Shown: positions 1 through 13,553 of the stretch, piece by piece | Numbering within the stretch: position 1 is the first letter of the stretch | Layout: each line of letters begins with the position of its first letter | Assembly (NCBI GenBank): GCA_036939755.1 | Contig: JALLAZ010000002.1 | Span: 1 to 33,795, forward strand | DNA: 33,795 nt | DNA from: Stephanodiscus triporus | Lineage: Eukaryota > Bacillariophyta > Thalassiosirophyceae > Thalassiosirales > Thalassiosiraceae | Direction: 5' to 3' | Program-made: the position numbers and the translations under genes | The notes under the pieces: generated by a model | Database searches by the model: none | What the model was told of the DNA's origin: nothing | What the model saw: only the letters and a program-made list of their open reading frames with translations

Positions 1-264
1 GTCCTCCAACAAGTCCTCGGACACAACCTGCGACTTTACGGAATTGTACAAGGATTGTTCAACGAGCTGGTCTCGTGGGAAGGCAAAGTACACAGAAAAA
101 CTTTGTGCATCTTTGTCTCCAAACGTGATCAGATCATTGCAACCATCATGTCATGCTTCAGAGACAATGGGACCATCGGCAAAGACAAAATGCTTACCGA
201 CTATGATGAGAAGACTCAAACACAAGTTCTGAAATACCTTAAGAAGGAGAGCATCGATATTTGA
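1..264 (+). CDS. 3' end of an unidentified protein gene (partial)
   Basis: Frame 1 is open from the first base to a TGA at 262-264, giving the last 87 residues of a protein whose start lies outside the window. The stretch has ordinary mixed composition with alternating hydrophobic and charged residues (for example GIVQGLFNELVSWEGK and KDKMLTDYDEKTQTQVLKYL), looks helical, and ends in a short charged tail KKESIDI. There is no Met codon at the obvious beginning, consistent with a 5' truncation by the window edge. I recognise no domain. It could also be a terminal exon or a gene relic, since nothing downstream continues it. Confidence 0.5.
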   Translation, partial: VLQQVLGHNLRLYGIVQGLFNELVSWEGKVHRKTLCIFVSKRDQIIATIMSCFRDNGTIGKDKMLTDYDEKTQTQVLKYLKKESIDI

Positions 265-1347
265 AGTTGGCAATGGATATGGATTCTCCCATGCTGAACC
301 AAAAATTCAAGACGGATCATTTTATTGAGCAAGCACCAAACGTGATGTTCCATAACTTGGATTGCATCTAATGACACCAGGTGACTCAAAGATGTTGATA
401 CAGCAGGCTCAGGGCGGACGGATTTTTTGATGACAAACCACCATTTGCATCGGATACGTCACCATCGCAGATGTCGTTTTGAGATTTCTCCTTTGCCAAG
501 TGTTGCCAGTAGGTTTGGGTGCTTGCGAAGTCACCGAATCAGCATTCCCAAGTGAAGAGTACTCAAATGCATCATAGTTGCATGATTATAGTTACTACAG
601 ATGAATACTATGGACCATTCTCAAAACTGGTGGTCGATCGCAATCTGACATGCAAAATTTGTCAAAATGTCGTCTCCAAAATGTTACCATCAGATACCAT
701 ACGAATACGGGGTGTTCTTAGATTATGTGGTGCACCCAAAAAGGCATGGTGCCCTTGTCGCCGCCGCACGACGAATGCGAAGGCGACGCCCGACGTCGCT
801 GGCGGGCGCCACCGCCTCTCCTCCCGCCTCTGCCCCCGCCGCCGACGAAGATGAAGACAACGAGGACGACGGCATCATTCCCATCAGCCTGACGTCCCAG
901 GCCTCCCTCCTTGCCGCCTCACCAAAGTCTAGGACCATCCCCCCACATCGCCCGCTTCTTGGAAAGTCCTGCGCCGCCCTCGCCGCGTACTACGCCCTGA
1001 TTTGATTCTGCTTTGACCAAGCGCGACAACAACCGGGACCAGGTCGTTCCCGCCATAATGAACCTCGCTTGCCGCCAAAAAAAAGCGCCTCTTCCACTTC
1101 TATGAGAGCCGGCCTCGGCGTCATTGTTCACAGCGCCCTCGACCTTCATCCGCCTCAACGATATCCAATGCAACACCGCGCTGCTTCAAACAACCTGCTC
1201 TCCTCTTTCTCTAGAGACATTCTCGATCTCCAACGATCCTGTGATCCCCAATCATTATTGTAACGTCTGTCATTAAAATCCCGCCGGCAACGCGGAGACT
1301 ACTTCAAAACCTTTCGTAGGCGTGTAGGCTTGTCAAAGCGCCAAATT
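265..1347. other. Intergenic stretch upstream of the giant gene; no convincing gene
   Basis: About 1.1 kb with no reading frame I would call. From about 730 to 1010 the DNA is GC-rich and encodes Arg/Ala/Pro-rich and acidic stretches in frame 667-1005. From 1010 to 1286 short coding-looking pieces occur in different frames, separated by stops. That could be a worn-out gene or simply biased composition. The last 100 bases should contain the promoter and 5' UTR of the giant gene; no clear TATA element was seen. Confidence 0.4.
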
Positions 1348-4300
1348 ATGACGATCATGCGATGCATGATACTCACATTTCTCCTGGCGTTGCTTATCGC
1401 CATCGGACCGATCGCTGTGGTAGGATGGAACATTGCCCTCAACGTCACCACACAAGCAGGTGGCGCGTTCGGTGGAAACCCTTTTGCAGTACAGCCAGTC
1501 ATAACCGTCAATAACAAGAGGGGGGAATTGCAGCGATCCTTCGAAGGGAGGGTAACGGTGCAGATAGACTCATTTACTAATGGCAGATTTGTGCACGTGT
1601 GGAAGAAAGGAGACCAAAAGCCACCTGCTGCCGCACAGACTTTTGTTTCAGAGACTGTCGTGGATGGCCAGGCAATCTTCAAGGGGCTGGGGATCGACAC
1701 TGCCGGTCAAGGGTATACATTGAAATTCATTTTGTACGATGAGCATGACTTGGTAATGGGCGCAGTCCTTGGCGAAGAGTTCGCCGTCGAGATCGGTGAT
1801 GCGTATCAACTATCTTTTGTTACTCAGCCCGAAACTGCATACGGTGGGAGCGTCTTCGGAAGCCAACCAATATTAGCAATCCAGGATCGAGGTGGGAATG
1901 TTGTGGCAGATGTTAATGAGGGAATGGTACGTAAAATGTTTACTTGATGGTGACATGTTTGTCGTCACTTGCAACTCAGGTCATTGGCCTCATTTTCCAA
2001 CTACAGGTTGCAGTGACTTGGCAAAACGGCCCGGATGGTTCCGCTTTACGATGCTTGGATGAAGATGGATTCAACATACCCTTGAAAAGAGGGCTCGCAA
2101 ACTTCCAAGGACTGTACATCAACGAAGCTGGAAGGAACTATTCCCTCCGTTTTTCCACAGATGTAATGCTTGATGGGCACGCCGAGGTTGACTCGAACGA
2201 GTTTACCGTTGGTGTTGGACAAGCGGCAAGTATCGTGTTAATCAATGATGCATCTGTTGGATCTGTATTTGGTGGAAAACCACTCGCACCCCAGCCGCGC
2301 GCAGAGGTACGCGATGCAGGTGGGAACATACTTGTCCACGATTCATCATCTGCCATCAGAGTCTCGATTTACATCAACCCATCGCGTGGACAGCTATCAC
2401 CAGTCAGCGCGACCATTGGAATTCTACAGAAAGGAGTGGTTCAGTTTCGAAGCCTCTCCATTGACAAAGCGGGCATCGGATACAGATTGAAATATGACCT
2501 CTTGCAGCACAAAGAAGCGCAACTGGAGGAGTATTCAATATTCACAATTGGTGAGCAGATTATCCCTCGTCGCCGATCTAACTAATTTTTGTTTGTTCTC
2601 TCACGGCTGTTGATCCGCACGACAGGATCTCATTTCAATGTTGAGATTGGGCCACCACATCAACTTTCATTTTTAAGACATTCGTCTGGTGGTTGGGCAG
2701 GCAATCAGCCATTCCATACACAGCCAAAACTGGCCTTGATGGATGCAGGAGGTAATATTGTTGTCGGAGACTCGTCATCGATGGTTGTAGCTCACGTAAC
2801 ACCATCGATAAGTCATAATTCAATGGTGATTATTGACACCTCCAATGATGCGATTCCCAGTGTCAGTGAAGTAAGATTTGCGCCGAGTATTGAGAACGAC
2901 GACAGAGCGTTGTATGGTCCAGGCGATGTTATTGATATTGATGTGAAATTCTCTCAGGAAGTCACTTTTTTCCAGGTCAGCGAAGATGGAGCACTTCCGA
3001 TATTGGTACTCAATATCAACAGCGCAGACCCAGGATCAGTACACGGCGAGTTGGTCCTGCCTCATCAAGAGGGCGCGTTTTGGCGAACGCTGACTTTTCG
3101 ATACAAGGTGAAAGCTGGACATTTGCAAACAGAAGTAAACTATTTGACAAACAACTCGTTGCACGGCAATGGCTACTCCATCGAGGATGCTTTTGGAAGG
3201 AACGCAAATCTGAATCTACCCGCAACTGGATCGAGCGCTTCTCTGTCGGCTTCAAAATCGGTAGGCGTTTCTGACACCCAACCAACAATTGAAAGAGTCG
3301 AAGCCGATCGTCCTACCGGAGAGTATGGTACTGGAGACGAAGTGAACTTTATTCTAACTTTTGACCGAGAGGTTGCTGTCACTGGGATTCCGAAATTGCC
3401 TCTCAATGTTAGAAGCACGAGAGCGGCCATATTTGTCGATGGCTCTGGCACCATGAGCCTGAAATTCCTCTTCAAGGTTCTACCGGGTGATGATGTAGAA
3501 AGACTCAACGTCTCAGAATCTACTGGCGCAGAGCTCCTTTTTGCGCATGGAGATTCAATAGCCTTGCTAACAAATGCCCCTGGAGCATCCCCAATACCAG
3601 CGGATCCAAATATTGAAGGCCTTTCAATTGATCAACATATCGCCATTGATACATCGCCTCCGTTCGTAACGAGTATAATACCTCAAGCTTTAACGACCCA
3701 AAATGGGACGTACACTGTTGGGGACAGTCTCTTCTTCGAAGTGTCATTCGACAAAGCGGTCGTAGTAAGCATGCGCACGCTCATCCCTAAGTTTTTCACC
3801 ATCCCTTCTTCAAACCGTATCTAACAAATTCGGTTCCCAACAACTCATCAGGTTGATATAGGACTGGAGCTTGCATTGAACGCAGATGGTGGCGTTGCAC
3901 GATACATTTCTGGATCAGGGACCAGAACTCTTGTTATGAAATACACTGTCAAAGAAGGTGATGTTGCGTCAAAGCTGGATTACAGAGACTCGAAGGCACT
4001 AGTATCGCACAATACAGAGGGTGAGCGCTTGTCCGTAATTGGCCACGTTCGTCGGAAATCCCTTTTCCCAGCGACCGACGCAAATCTTGACATATCACGC
4101 ATCCCAAGCTTGGCTGAAGCTCACAGCATTGTGATCGATGGAACCCGTCCTCGACTATCTGGTGTGTCTTTTACTAAAAGCCAAGAAGGCCATATATTTT
4201 CGAGAGGAGACATAGTGACAATTTTGGTACACTTTAGTGCACCCGTCGTAGTAAATCAATCGGATCCACCAATTTTGGGATTATTTGTGGGAGCCAATGA

Positions 4301-7300
4301 AAGGTGGGCGACGTATTCATCTGGGAGTAGATCAGCAAACCTCAGCTTCGATTATCATGTTATGGTGGGGGATTCATCGGTCTCGCCAGAGTTGAAATTT
4401 CGAAAATTCTGTAATCAAAGTAGAGACTGTTCAAACACCAAAGGGCTCATAGTGCGCTTGAGCAAAACCCTCGAGCTGGATGCTGATCTCCTCACTGGTT
4501 TTTCATGGCATCATGGGATTCAAATCGCAGTATCGCCTGAGACAGGTGTGACCATTGACACATCCATGGCCCCACCAACGACGGTAGTTTCTGCAACAAC
4601 TCAGAAGCCCGCTGGCATATACGGAGTGGGAGAAATTGTCGACATTCGTGTGAGATTTACGGATCGAGTCTTTCTCATAGGAACGACGCCGACGCTCCTT
4701 TTGAATACCGGTAGCTTTGCAATATACTACGCCGGCAATGAGACAGACACGATGACATTTCGATACATCTCAAAAAGCTCAGACACAACCTCAAAGCTTG
4801 ACTGGGCCTTGGATCAAGCAACTAATTCGGCCGTCTCTTGCACTCACACCTGCAAAGTTGAGAACGCAAATAGAATTGGCGTCGACCTTCGTTTTTATGA
4901 TTCAGATAGTCACAGCTTACTAATCGAGCAGCTAGACTCAACGGTCGCATTTGATCCAACTCCACCGCGGATTGTTTCGGTCATCAGTGACAAAACAAAG
5001 TCTCACTATTGTCATCCAGAATGCGCATACACTGTAGGAGAAGAAATCAATGTGTACGTGACTTTTGACCGTCCTGTTACAGTTCAGGGAACCGAGGTGT
5101 TTCTTCTATTGGATGTCGGAAACAATGTTAGAGCTGAGTTCGTCCCATCTAGATCGACAGAGAATGTCCTGGCATTTATATACATTGTGGGTCAAGGGCA
5201 CTCGTCCGACGGTGCCAGTCTGAACTATATATGCTTGGACACGCTTTGCAGTCTTCAGCTCGGAGAAGCAACAGAGATCAAAGGCACGGCCAGCATTCCA
5301 ACCGTGGATGCAGATTTGAATCTCCCGCCTCGACCAGAACACGGACTTTCTGGCGACGAGTTGATCCCCATTCTCATCAATACAAGTGGTCATCCAAGCG
5401 TCATCAATGTTGTCAGCAACTCACCAGATGGCGACTTCAGCCCCGGCGACACTATTGAAATATGTGCGCTATTCAGCCGGGCCGTTGCTGTGTCTGGGGA
5501 GCCATTTTTGACGTTGAACGTCGGTGCAACTCAGAGTGGGATTGCAAATTACAAAGATGGCAATTATTCATCAAGACTGCTTTTCGATTATGTGGTCGGT
5601 CTCAACGACACGACGTTGGATCTCGACTACATGGATGCCCACTCCCTCCACCTTGGATTAGTCAATGGAGTTATCCCAGGGTCCATCAAACAAGCGAGTA
5701 CCAACCCTTCAATCGATGCCAATCTTGACTTGGCTTTCCCTGGCTCCGCCGGATCGCTCGGATCGAACTCCGACATCAAAATAGACAGCCGAACGCCATA
5801 TATTACACTCGTCTCAGCACTTCCTGGAGAGTTCTCGACAGGTGATAATATATCTATTCGAGTTGAATTTTCTCGTCCAGTGGCTATCTACGGAGGAGCG
5901 CCAGTGTTACTCCTGAGAGTAGGAAACTCAGACAGGATTGCAGATTACGATTCTCAGCCGAATGATACTACGATTGAATTTTTGTATACGGTCCAGCTCG
6001 GTGATTCCACAGATAGTCTCGACTATTGGTCCAATGAAGAACTTCTTCCATCATCCAGAATGAGTCTGAGTCTCAATGGCGGATGGATTAAGCTTAGATC
6101 AGCGAGTCCTTCTTTGGATGCCGACTTGCACATCAACCCAATCGATGGATTCCTCGACGGCGACAAAGTGGTACAAGTCACAGAAGGGATTGCACTGTTC
6201 CGCGACCTCAAAATTGGTCAACGCGGCAAGGACTTCAAGATTTGGTTCCAATCAACAGTTCCTAGCACTGGGGGGTCTCTTCAAGTGGCCGAAACAGTAG
6301 AGATTGAAGCTAGCATCGAGTACCAGGTGCAGGGAGATTTGACGAATCGAGATCCTGGTGATCTCTACGGAAGTGCTGTATCTCTCAGTGGAGACAGGCT
6401 TGCGGTGGGAGCTCCAGGAAAATTGAACCCAACACCAGAGGTTCAGGTCTTAACTGTTTACTCTGACGCGGTAGTCGAACAGCAAGAAGTGCAAATAATT
6501 GTCACCAGTGTCAACAGAGGTGAAGCGGTGAAGTCATCACAGGAATTTAGTTCATGCGCCAATGCTGGAGAAAATATCAAGGGCATATTCACACTAACAT
6601 ACATCATTGATGGGTCATACGCATATGCATCGCCATTGGAGTTTGAGTCAGATGTTACTTCCGACCACTTAAAGGCAACTCTTGAGAAAAATCTAAATTT
6701 TGTCCAGTCGATAGATGCATCAAGATCCATTAATCCAACCTGTGAAAGTCGAAATTCTTGGATTTGGACCATCACATTCTTAGATTCGTCGGAAAATGTT
6801 GGGTCTTTTGAAACAAATGGAGACCTTCTTATTGGCAACGGGGCATACATTTCCCAACCCGCTATCACACGCGATGTTGACATGCTGAAGGGCTCATTCC
6901 ATCTCAAAAACCCATACAATGGGTTGATTAGCCGCGAAATACCACATGACGCGTCCAGCGATGCGGTCAAAGATGCCATTCAAGAAGACCTCGCCATTTC
7001 AGTATTGAGTGTACAGGCAGAGAATATGGACCCCGACAATGCAATTGCGGAATTAGGACGCCGATGGACTGTTATCTTTTCTCACCATGTTGCCGTTTAC
7101 GGCCGAGACACCAATGTGCCACAATTACAGGCAATATCCGACGGACTGCGGGGAAAAGATTGTCACGTTTGGACAGATACGATGTTTGAAGGACGCGGCA
7201 TCTTGAGTGGAAGCTTTGCCATGTCTTTTCGTGGCAGCGGTTCAAGCTACTTTGTGACCTATGACTCATCCGAGGAGGAGCTAAAAGCGGCACTTGAATC

Positions 7301-10300
7301 ACTTGATTCAATCAATAAGGTCTCTGTGACAAAGCAAATGGCATTTTCAGGTGACGTTGGTAAATTGGGCTCATCATGGGTCATCACATTTGACTCTGTA
7401 AATAAGTTGACGGATTACGGGTGGTTAAATGACCCGGGAGGCGCCAGCTCCAGTGGAAATTTGCCAACGTTAGAAGTCACGAGCCATTTGATTGGATGGA
7501 ATGCAGGCATCGTCGTCCAAAGTGAGACCGGAAGAGGGAAGGAAGACACACAAGCACAGTGGATGATACAAAGTAAGGGTGACGATGGTAGTGGTAGTGG
7601 ATCAGTTGACGTTTTTCGAAGAGTCCGAGAGACTTGGCGCAAAGAGGCAACTGTTTTGGCTTCTGATTATGACTCATACGATGCATTCGGGGCGAGCGTC
7701 AGCATCGCCAATGAGTACCTTCTCGTTGGGGCCCCATCGAAAGAATTTAGTGGATTGCAAGAGCAGCAATTGATGTCGTGTTTTGGTCCCGCGACTGATG
7801 GATTCTTCACTCTAGCTTTTCGAGGGTTCAAGTCTTCATCGATTCCACATGACGCGACATTGATTGATATCCAAAATTCAGTTGTAGGGTTTTATGGAGG
7901 CACAAACAACATTCATACTACTCCCCAGCTCTTTCTTGAGAGCGGATCAGAAGGGTGGGATGGATTATCAAGCGGCTTTTGCAAAGGGAGCGTGAAGGCC
8001 ATTATCATAACATTCCTCACACCTGATGGCGGCGGAATAAGTACCGCAGAACAAAGGAGTGGTAACATCGAGATGCTTTCAGTTGATGGTTCAAATCTAA
8101 ATGGCGCGTTCGTATCAGTTGTCGAACACCGTCCAGGAACGGTTGCTCCCATGGGAATAGATATGAATCACAAGCACCCAACAGGAATTCAGAGTGGGTC
8201 GGCCTATTTGTTCCAACGGCATCAACTATGCAGCTATTGTGCGCCAGGATGGAAGCAAATAATGAAATTCACCCCAATGAGCGGCTTTGACCATCCAACG
8301 GATAGTGCTGACTTTGGCCGAAGCTCCAAGTTCGTGCCTGGGGCTGATCGCACTAGGAATTTTGCCATGATAGGCTCACCAGGCTTCTTCCATGATTCAG
8401 GCAAAGTATACATTTTCAAAGCTGTTCAAGGATCATGGCTGCTCTTGGACTCAGTTACTGACAAAAATTGGAACCACGATGGAATCAGAGGAGGACGATT
8501 TGGAAGTTCTCTTGATGGAGACAGCGACACAATTCTGATAGGATCTCCAGGCCATTCGAATCGAAAAGGAGCTGTGTATGTCTTTAGACGATCGGAGAAG
8601 GGCAAGCAACCGTTTCTTGCGAGCCAAGTCATTTATGGACCAGACGATCTTAGCGCCGGCGACCAATTTGGCCATTCTATTTCACTCTCAAACAACAAAG
8701 CAGTTCTCTGTGCCCCATACAAGACGACCGTTGCTGTTCATGTTAGCATGCTACTATCCCGGACAGAGCAAGTGGGCGCTTGCTACGTGTACTCAAGAGA
8801 GGATACGTTCAGTGCTTTCACACTTGACCAACAACTGCTACCATCAAATATTGTATCGGGAGACCGATTTGGATGGAGCGTTGCCATGTCAAGCAATCGA
8901 ATTTTGGTCGGGCAAGTCGAGGATAGCGACGGCGAAACTGCCCCTCCCCTTCCAGTCCAAATCATCAAAACATTTTGCCAAATCCGACCTTGTAAGAATG
9001 CAGCAGCTTCGAAATTCAGACTTCAATTTGTCGATATTCCACGTCGCACCCCGCTGTTATCTGCCTCTACCAGTGCCAACAAAATGCGAGAGGTTATTGA
9101 ATCCAACCTCATATCTGGCGTGTCCGTGTCTAGATCAGTTTTGCCTGATAAAGACGGAGGCCATACATGGCGAGTCACATTTGACTCCTCTGATTCTGTC
9201 TTGAGGAATGCAAACAAAATCCCTCCAATCCAGTGCGCTGCATTTGTTACATCAAGCCTCTCATGTAAAGCGACTATCGAGCATGATTTTCCCGGAGAGA
9301 TAAGAGGCAAAGCTCATTTGTTTGTCTTTGATGAATCAGATGCGACTTGGACAGAACAAGCATTCTTGTTCTCTAGCGCGCCTCAAAAGCAAGATCTTTT
9401 GGCTACTGATGTGGCAATTGATGGAAACATCGCTCTTGCTGGTGCCCCGAATAGAGAACTCTTGAACATCAACAGCGGTGCTGCCCTCATATATGACGTC
9501 AGCTTCCTCAATTTGAACTTTCGTGATGGCCCATACACATTGAACGAAGGTGATGAGGTAGATGTCTATGTTGAAAGAGCGTCATCTGATGAACGCCAAG
9601 TAGTATCTTTGAGGACTATGGATTCGAATGCGGAGGAGGGATTCCAACATTATCTTAGTGATTTTTTTTCACTGAGGACGCTGGATATAACTGGACGCAC
9701 ACCTGTGGAGATGTTGACAGGAAATACAGCCAGTAGTGTTGAACAACCTAGTCTATTCATTAGGGGAATGTATGATATCCAAGGAAAGAATGATTACGAA
9801 TCAATCAACTTCACAAGACAATTGCAGGAAGGAGAAAGCATGATATCAGTTAAATTCAGAGCCACTGATGACGACATATTAGAATCACCCAATGAAAGAG
9901 TCAGTGTACAGGTAAATTTGAGAGGAATGTTTGCTAGCCAGCTTGGGCGGCTCAAGACTGACATTCATATATCGGATAATGGTGACGGAGTGTCACCGGA
10001 AGGTCATGCGCAATATCAAGTGCTCGATGGCAACAACTTTGAAAAACTGGCAAGAATGGGAGCCGCCATGGATATTGACCGTACTGCTGGGATGCTCATC
10101 GTTGGTTCAGATCAAACCAGTAGCTCTGATGGAAATGGTGACCAATTCAAGAGTGTAGGGTGTGTCCATCTTTACAAAAGGTCATCGTCTGGACGTTGGA
10201 ATTTTCTTCAAACACTGTCGCCACCACCAGAGGAGACAAAATCTAACATGTTCTTTGGCACAAGCGTCGCCATGAATAAGCCTTACGGACGGGAGGACGT

Positions 10301-13028
10301 TACTGTTTTGGTCGGAGCGCCAGGTGCAGCTGCAGCGTTTGTGTTCTCTCTCAACGTTGTAACCAGCTCATGGTCATTGCAAGCAAAGTTTACTGCAAGC
10401 GACGCCACCTTAGCGTCGGAAGATTGGTTTGGAGGTCGAGGGAGGCTCGCTCTACATGAAGACATGGCATTTGTTGGATCGCTAACGATGGAGCAGGTCT
10501 ATGTCTTCCGTCGATCCTTCGTCTCAGGTCAGGGCTTCGTCAGCTGGGATTCATATGCCATCTTACGTAGCAGAGATTTCGACTATGATGTCTATGGTCA
10601 AGGCTTCTCTGTCAAGCACATGCACAGACAGAGTTTTGGCATGGCTCTTGCGGCAAGTCACAGGTATCTGATCGTCGGGGCGCCCTACGCCAACTACGGC
10701 AATAGAGGTGATGTGAACCAAAGAGAGCACTTTCGCACAGATGGAATTCACAACCAAGGCCTTGGAAAAGGTGTCGTGTACTCATTCTACAGCCAGCCAC
10801 ATGTTCAGATTGTGACGTTGCAATCGGATGAGATAATCACGGCTGGATCATTCACGCTAAGGTTTAACAATCATCAAGACATTAAAGACAATATTTCCGG
10901 CTACATCATGCATAACGCAACGCCTGAATCATTCAAAACTGTCCTTGAAGAAATGGAGACCATTGGTAAAGTGGATATTGAAACGAATGAAAAGATTGGA
11001 AAACTCTCTTACAAGAAGAGTTGGCGGATTACCTTTCTCAGCAACTTTGCAGATAGCCTGCCCACCCTCATTCCCAGTTGGCGTGAAAATGGTTGCGACG
11101 AATGCAAAAAGTTCAAGGTTAGCGTTTTGTCCACAATGGAACCATTCGTTACGGTCAGAACAATACATTCCCACCAAACGTACACACAGGATGGTGAAAT
11201 TCAACCTAGAGACGTGACAAGCACAGACTTGTTTGGAGCTAGCGTTGCTCTTGATGGGCCACAAGCGATGATTGGAAGCATGCATAGCGCTGCCAAGACA
11301 AGAACTACATGGGATTTTGAGACAGGAGACCTCCAAGGGTGGAGTGCAACAGGCACAGCTTTCCAGTACCAACCCACATACGGTGACAATAGCAAATTCA
11401 GAGCTGTGTATGATGGCACGGCAGCAAGCCACATCAGTGGTGAACCTCAAAGCTCATGCCTGGAGGGTAGATACTATATTGGCACCTTCGAGAAAAGACC
11501 CAAAGACGATAACAACTACCAAGCGCCAAACCCAAAGTTTAGTCTGGGGTCTACGCAGGGGGATGGGCCTACAGGTACTCTGACTTCAGATCCTTTCATA
11601 ATTAGTGGGAAAACTATATCATTTCTGATATCTGGTGGCTGTAATCACAAAACAACCTTTGTAGAACTCCTTGTTGATGGCTTCCCCTCACTTCGAGCCA
11701 CAGGAAAATGCACCGAAAGACTGGAGAGGGTCCACTGGGACGTAGAAATATTCAAGAGAAGAGCTGCTCAAATAAGGATAGTGGACAACGATAGCTACAA
11801 ATGGGGTCATATTAATGTCGATGACATAAATTTCTCTTGGGATATGGGTGGGACTTGCCTAGCGAACAACTTTGGACAGTGTGCCGAAGGAGGGGGTGCA
11901 CTGCCCAAATTGAGTAAATCGGGGTCGGAAAAGCAGCATTACACTGGGAGAGAGGAAAGCCCGATGGCAGGGTCAGCTTACATGTTCCTGCACGAATGCA
12001 AAAGTATGGATTTCGATGATTTTTCACTAAGCATCTCCAACTGCGTTTGGGTAGAACAAGAACGGCTAGTGCCAAGCGATAAAAGGGCAGGAAACCTTTT
12101 TGGTGGCTCTCTCAGTGTCAATCATGATCTCGGGATCGCAATAGTGGGAAGTCAAAATGCACCAGCGTATGGATTTTACCAAGAACCAATGTCTGTTCAC
12201 CCGTTCACTAAATCAACCATAAATCTGCCAGTTTCAGAAGATTTGGAGGATTTGATGAAAAGTGGAAGAACCTTTACTGCAATTGGTAGTAGTGTTCGGC
12301 TCGTCGATCATTTGATTCATAAAGGCCAAATTGACGCTGAAGAAGCAAGCAAGTATACAGAACAAGCGGGCGCAGTCTACGTCTTCCTCAGAGAGCCAGC
12401 GAGAGGAAACATAACCCAAAAACCATCCTGGAGAACCAATGAGATAGCAAAAATCGCCCCACCGGATGTTGCAGCTAGAGATCATTTCGGCGGAGGCGTT
12501 GCGTTGGGCGGCGCATTGGCGGTCATTGGCGCCACAGGACGCGACGGTCAAGCAGAGAATGGAGGTGGTGCCTTCATTTATGATTTGGAATGGGTGTGGG
12601 TTAAGTTCAGTGCAAAAGAGTTTGTGGCAATCGAAGGACGGCGAATTGTGAAGATTTTTCTCGAGAGAGACTTGTCCCATAGCTCTTCAAAATATTCAAT
12701 TGCCTACTCAACATCAGACTTGAGCGCAGTGGGCGTCGACAAAAGTAAGTTCGACTTATGTATGATGACGCCTGCGCCACATCGTATTGGATGTGGGGAT
12801 TACGAGCAATCAACAGGCGTGGTCACCTTTAATCCCGGCCAAGAACATATTTATTTTGAGGTCAGGATCACTGACGATAAATGCACTGAGAGTCATATGG
12901 AATATGTCCAGCTCAATTTGCACCAACTTGGAGGATCACCACTACGTGGTGAAAATTACAGAGCACAGCTGCGAATAGACGATGACGATGCGGCTGGCGG
13001 GGAGCTGTCTATAAACTGTTATGATTAA
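1348..13028 (+). CDS. Giant secreted multi-repeat surface protein (adhesin-like repeats, FG-GAP, Calx-beta), 4 exons
   Basis: Model: join(1348..1926, 2007..2550, 2626..3764, 3852..13028), phases matching at every junction, 3,812 residues. Introns are 80, 75 and 87 nt with GTACGT, GTGAGC and GTAAGC donors. The ATG at 1348 is followed by a signal peptide (hydrophobic residues about 7-27). Order seen: four copies of a bacterial Ig-like unit marked by GG-x-PF-x-x-QP (residues about 35-450); eight copies of a 110-150 residue unit of the type GD-x-V-x-I-x-V-x-F ... LDY ... DANL ... IDT-x-P, resembling the SWM/Ig-like repeat of bacterial adhesins (450-1530); about a dozen FG-GAP-like units such as YGSAVSLSGDRLAVGAPG, interleaved with GSF-x-L repeats ending in W-x-I/V-TF (1590-3660); Calx-beta-like domains at about 2645-2800 and 3677-3800; and a jelly-roll module at about 3240-3420. 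No C-terminal membrane helix is visible, so it is probably released or wall-bound. Adhesion is inferred from the modules. Confidence 0.88.
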
Positions 13029-13166
13029 CCTCCAATTTGTTTAGAGAAAAGATCCTTTCCTGTCGAACATTAGGCCGACGTAATGCCCCCAACTTTGCCT
13101 ACCGAGGTCAATCTAGGCATCGAGCCAGAACTTTGTGACAGGAAGAATCAGGTAGTTGCTTGCCTT

Positions 13167-13553
13167 TTAAGGAAACGCGCCATTTATTATTGGTTCTTCC
13201 ACTCTCACCCGACCGAAGGCATTGGAGCATAATGATTGTGGTACTCCTGCCATGATTTGTATGACAGCACATATCCAGACTGGCGTGGACACTAACACAT
13301 CCACTGGTATTGTTTTACCACTGCTTTCCAAGAAAGCATCAATCAACGCGTGACCCTCAACTGGCAAATCGATATTATCGTATTCATGGTTAGGCACAAC
13401 CGGTGTCAAGTTGTAAAATCTTTCCTCGACCACTGCGAAGAACCTCATCAGGTTGTCTTGATATGATTGTCTGCCAGATCTATTTTTGCTCCCACCGGGA
13501 AGCGCATCGTTACTGTAGTCTCTTATCTGTTGCGAGCATTTGAGAGTTGTGCG
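13167..13553 (-). pseudogene. Orphan coding-like fragment, unidentified
   Basis: On the minus strand a frame is open from just after a TAG at 13554-13556 down to a stop at 13167, about 128 residues. It reads like real protein: ALPGGSKNRSGRQSYQDNL, then VEERFYNLTPVVPNHEYDN, then VEGHALIDAFLESSGKTIPV. The first internal ATG is at 13448, but the coding character extends upstream of it with no start, and only about 170 bp separates it from the Argonaute stop codon. It is therefore probably a gene relic or a stray exon. I recognise no family. Its last 40 residues look less protein-like and may be read-through. Confidence 0.35.

Noticed and set aside
1980..2006. Earlier acceptor at 1979 for intron 1 of the giant gene
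   Set aside because: It keeps frame but adds nine residues that break the repeat spacing; the acceptor at 2006 aligns this unit with its sister repeats. Minor alternative splicing is possible.
10945..11450. Frames on both strands within the giant gene (for example 10929-11450 minus)
   Set aside because: They overlap the continuous 9-kb frame whose translation holds recognisable repeats throughout.
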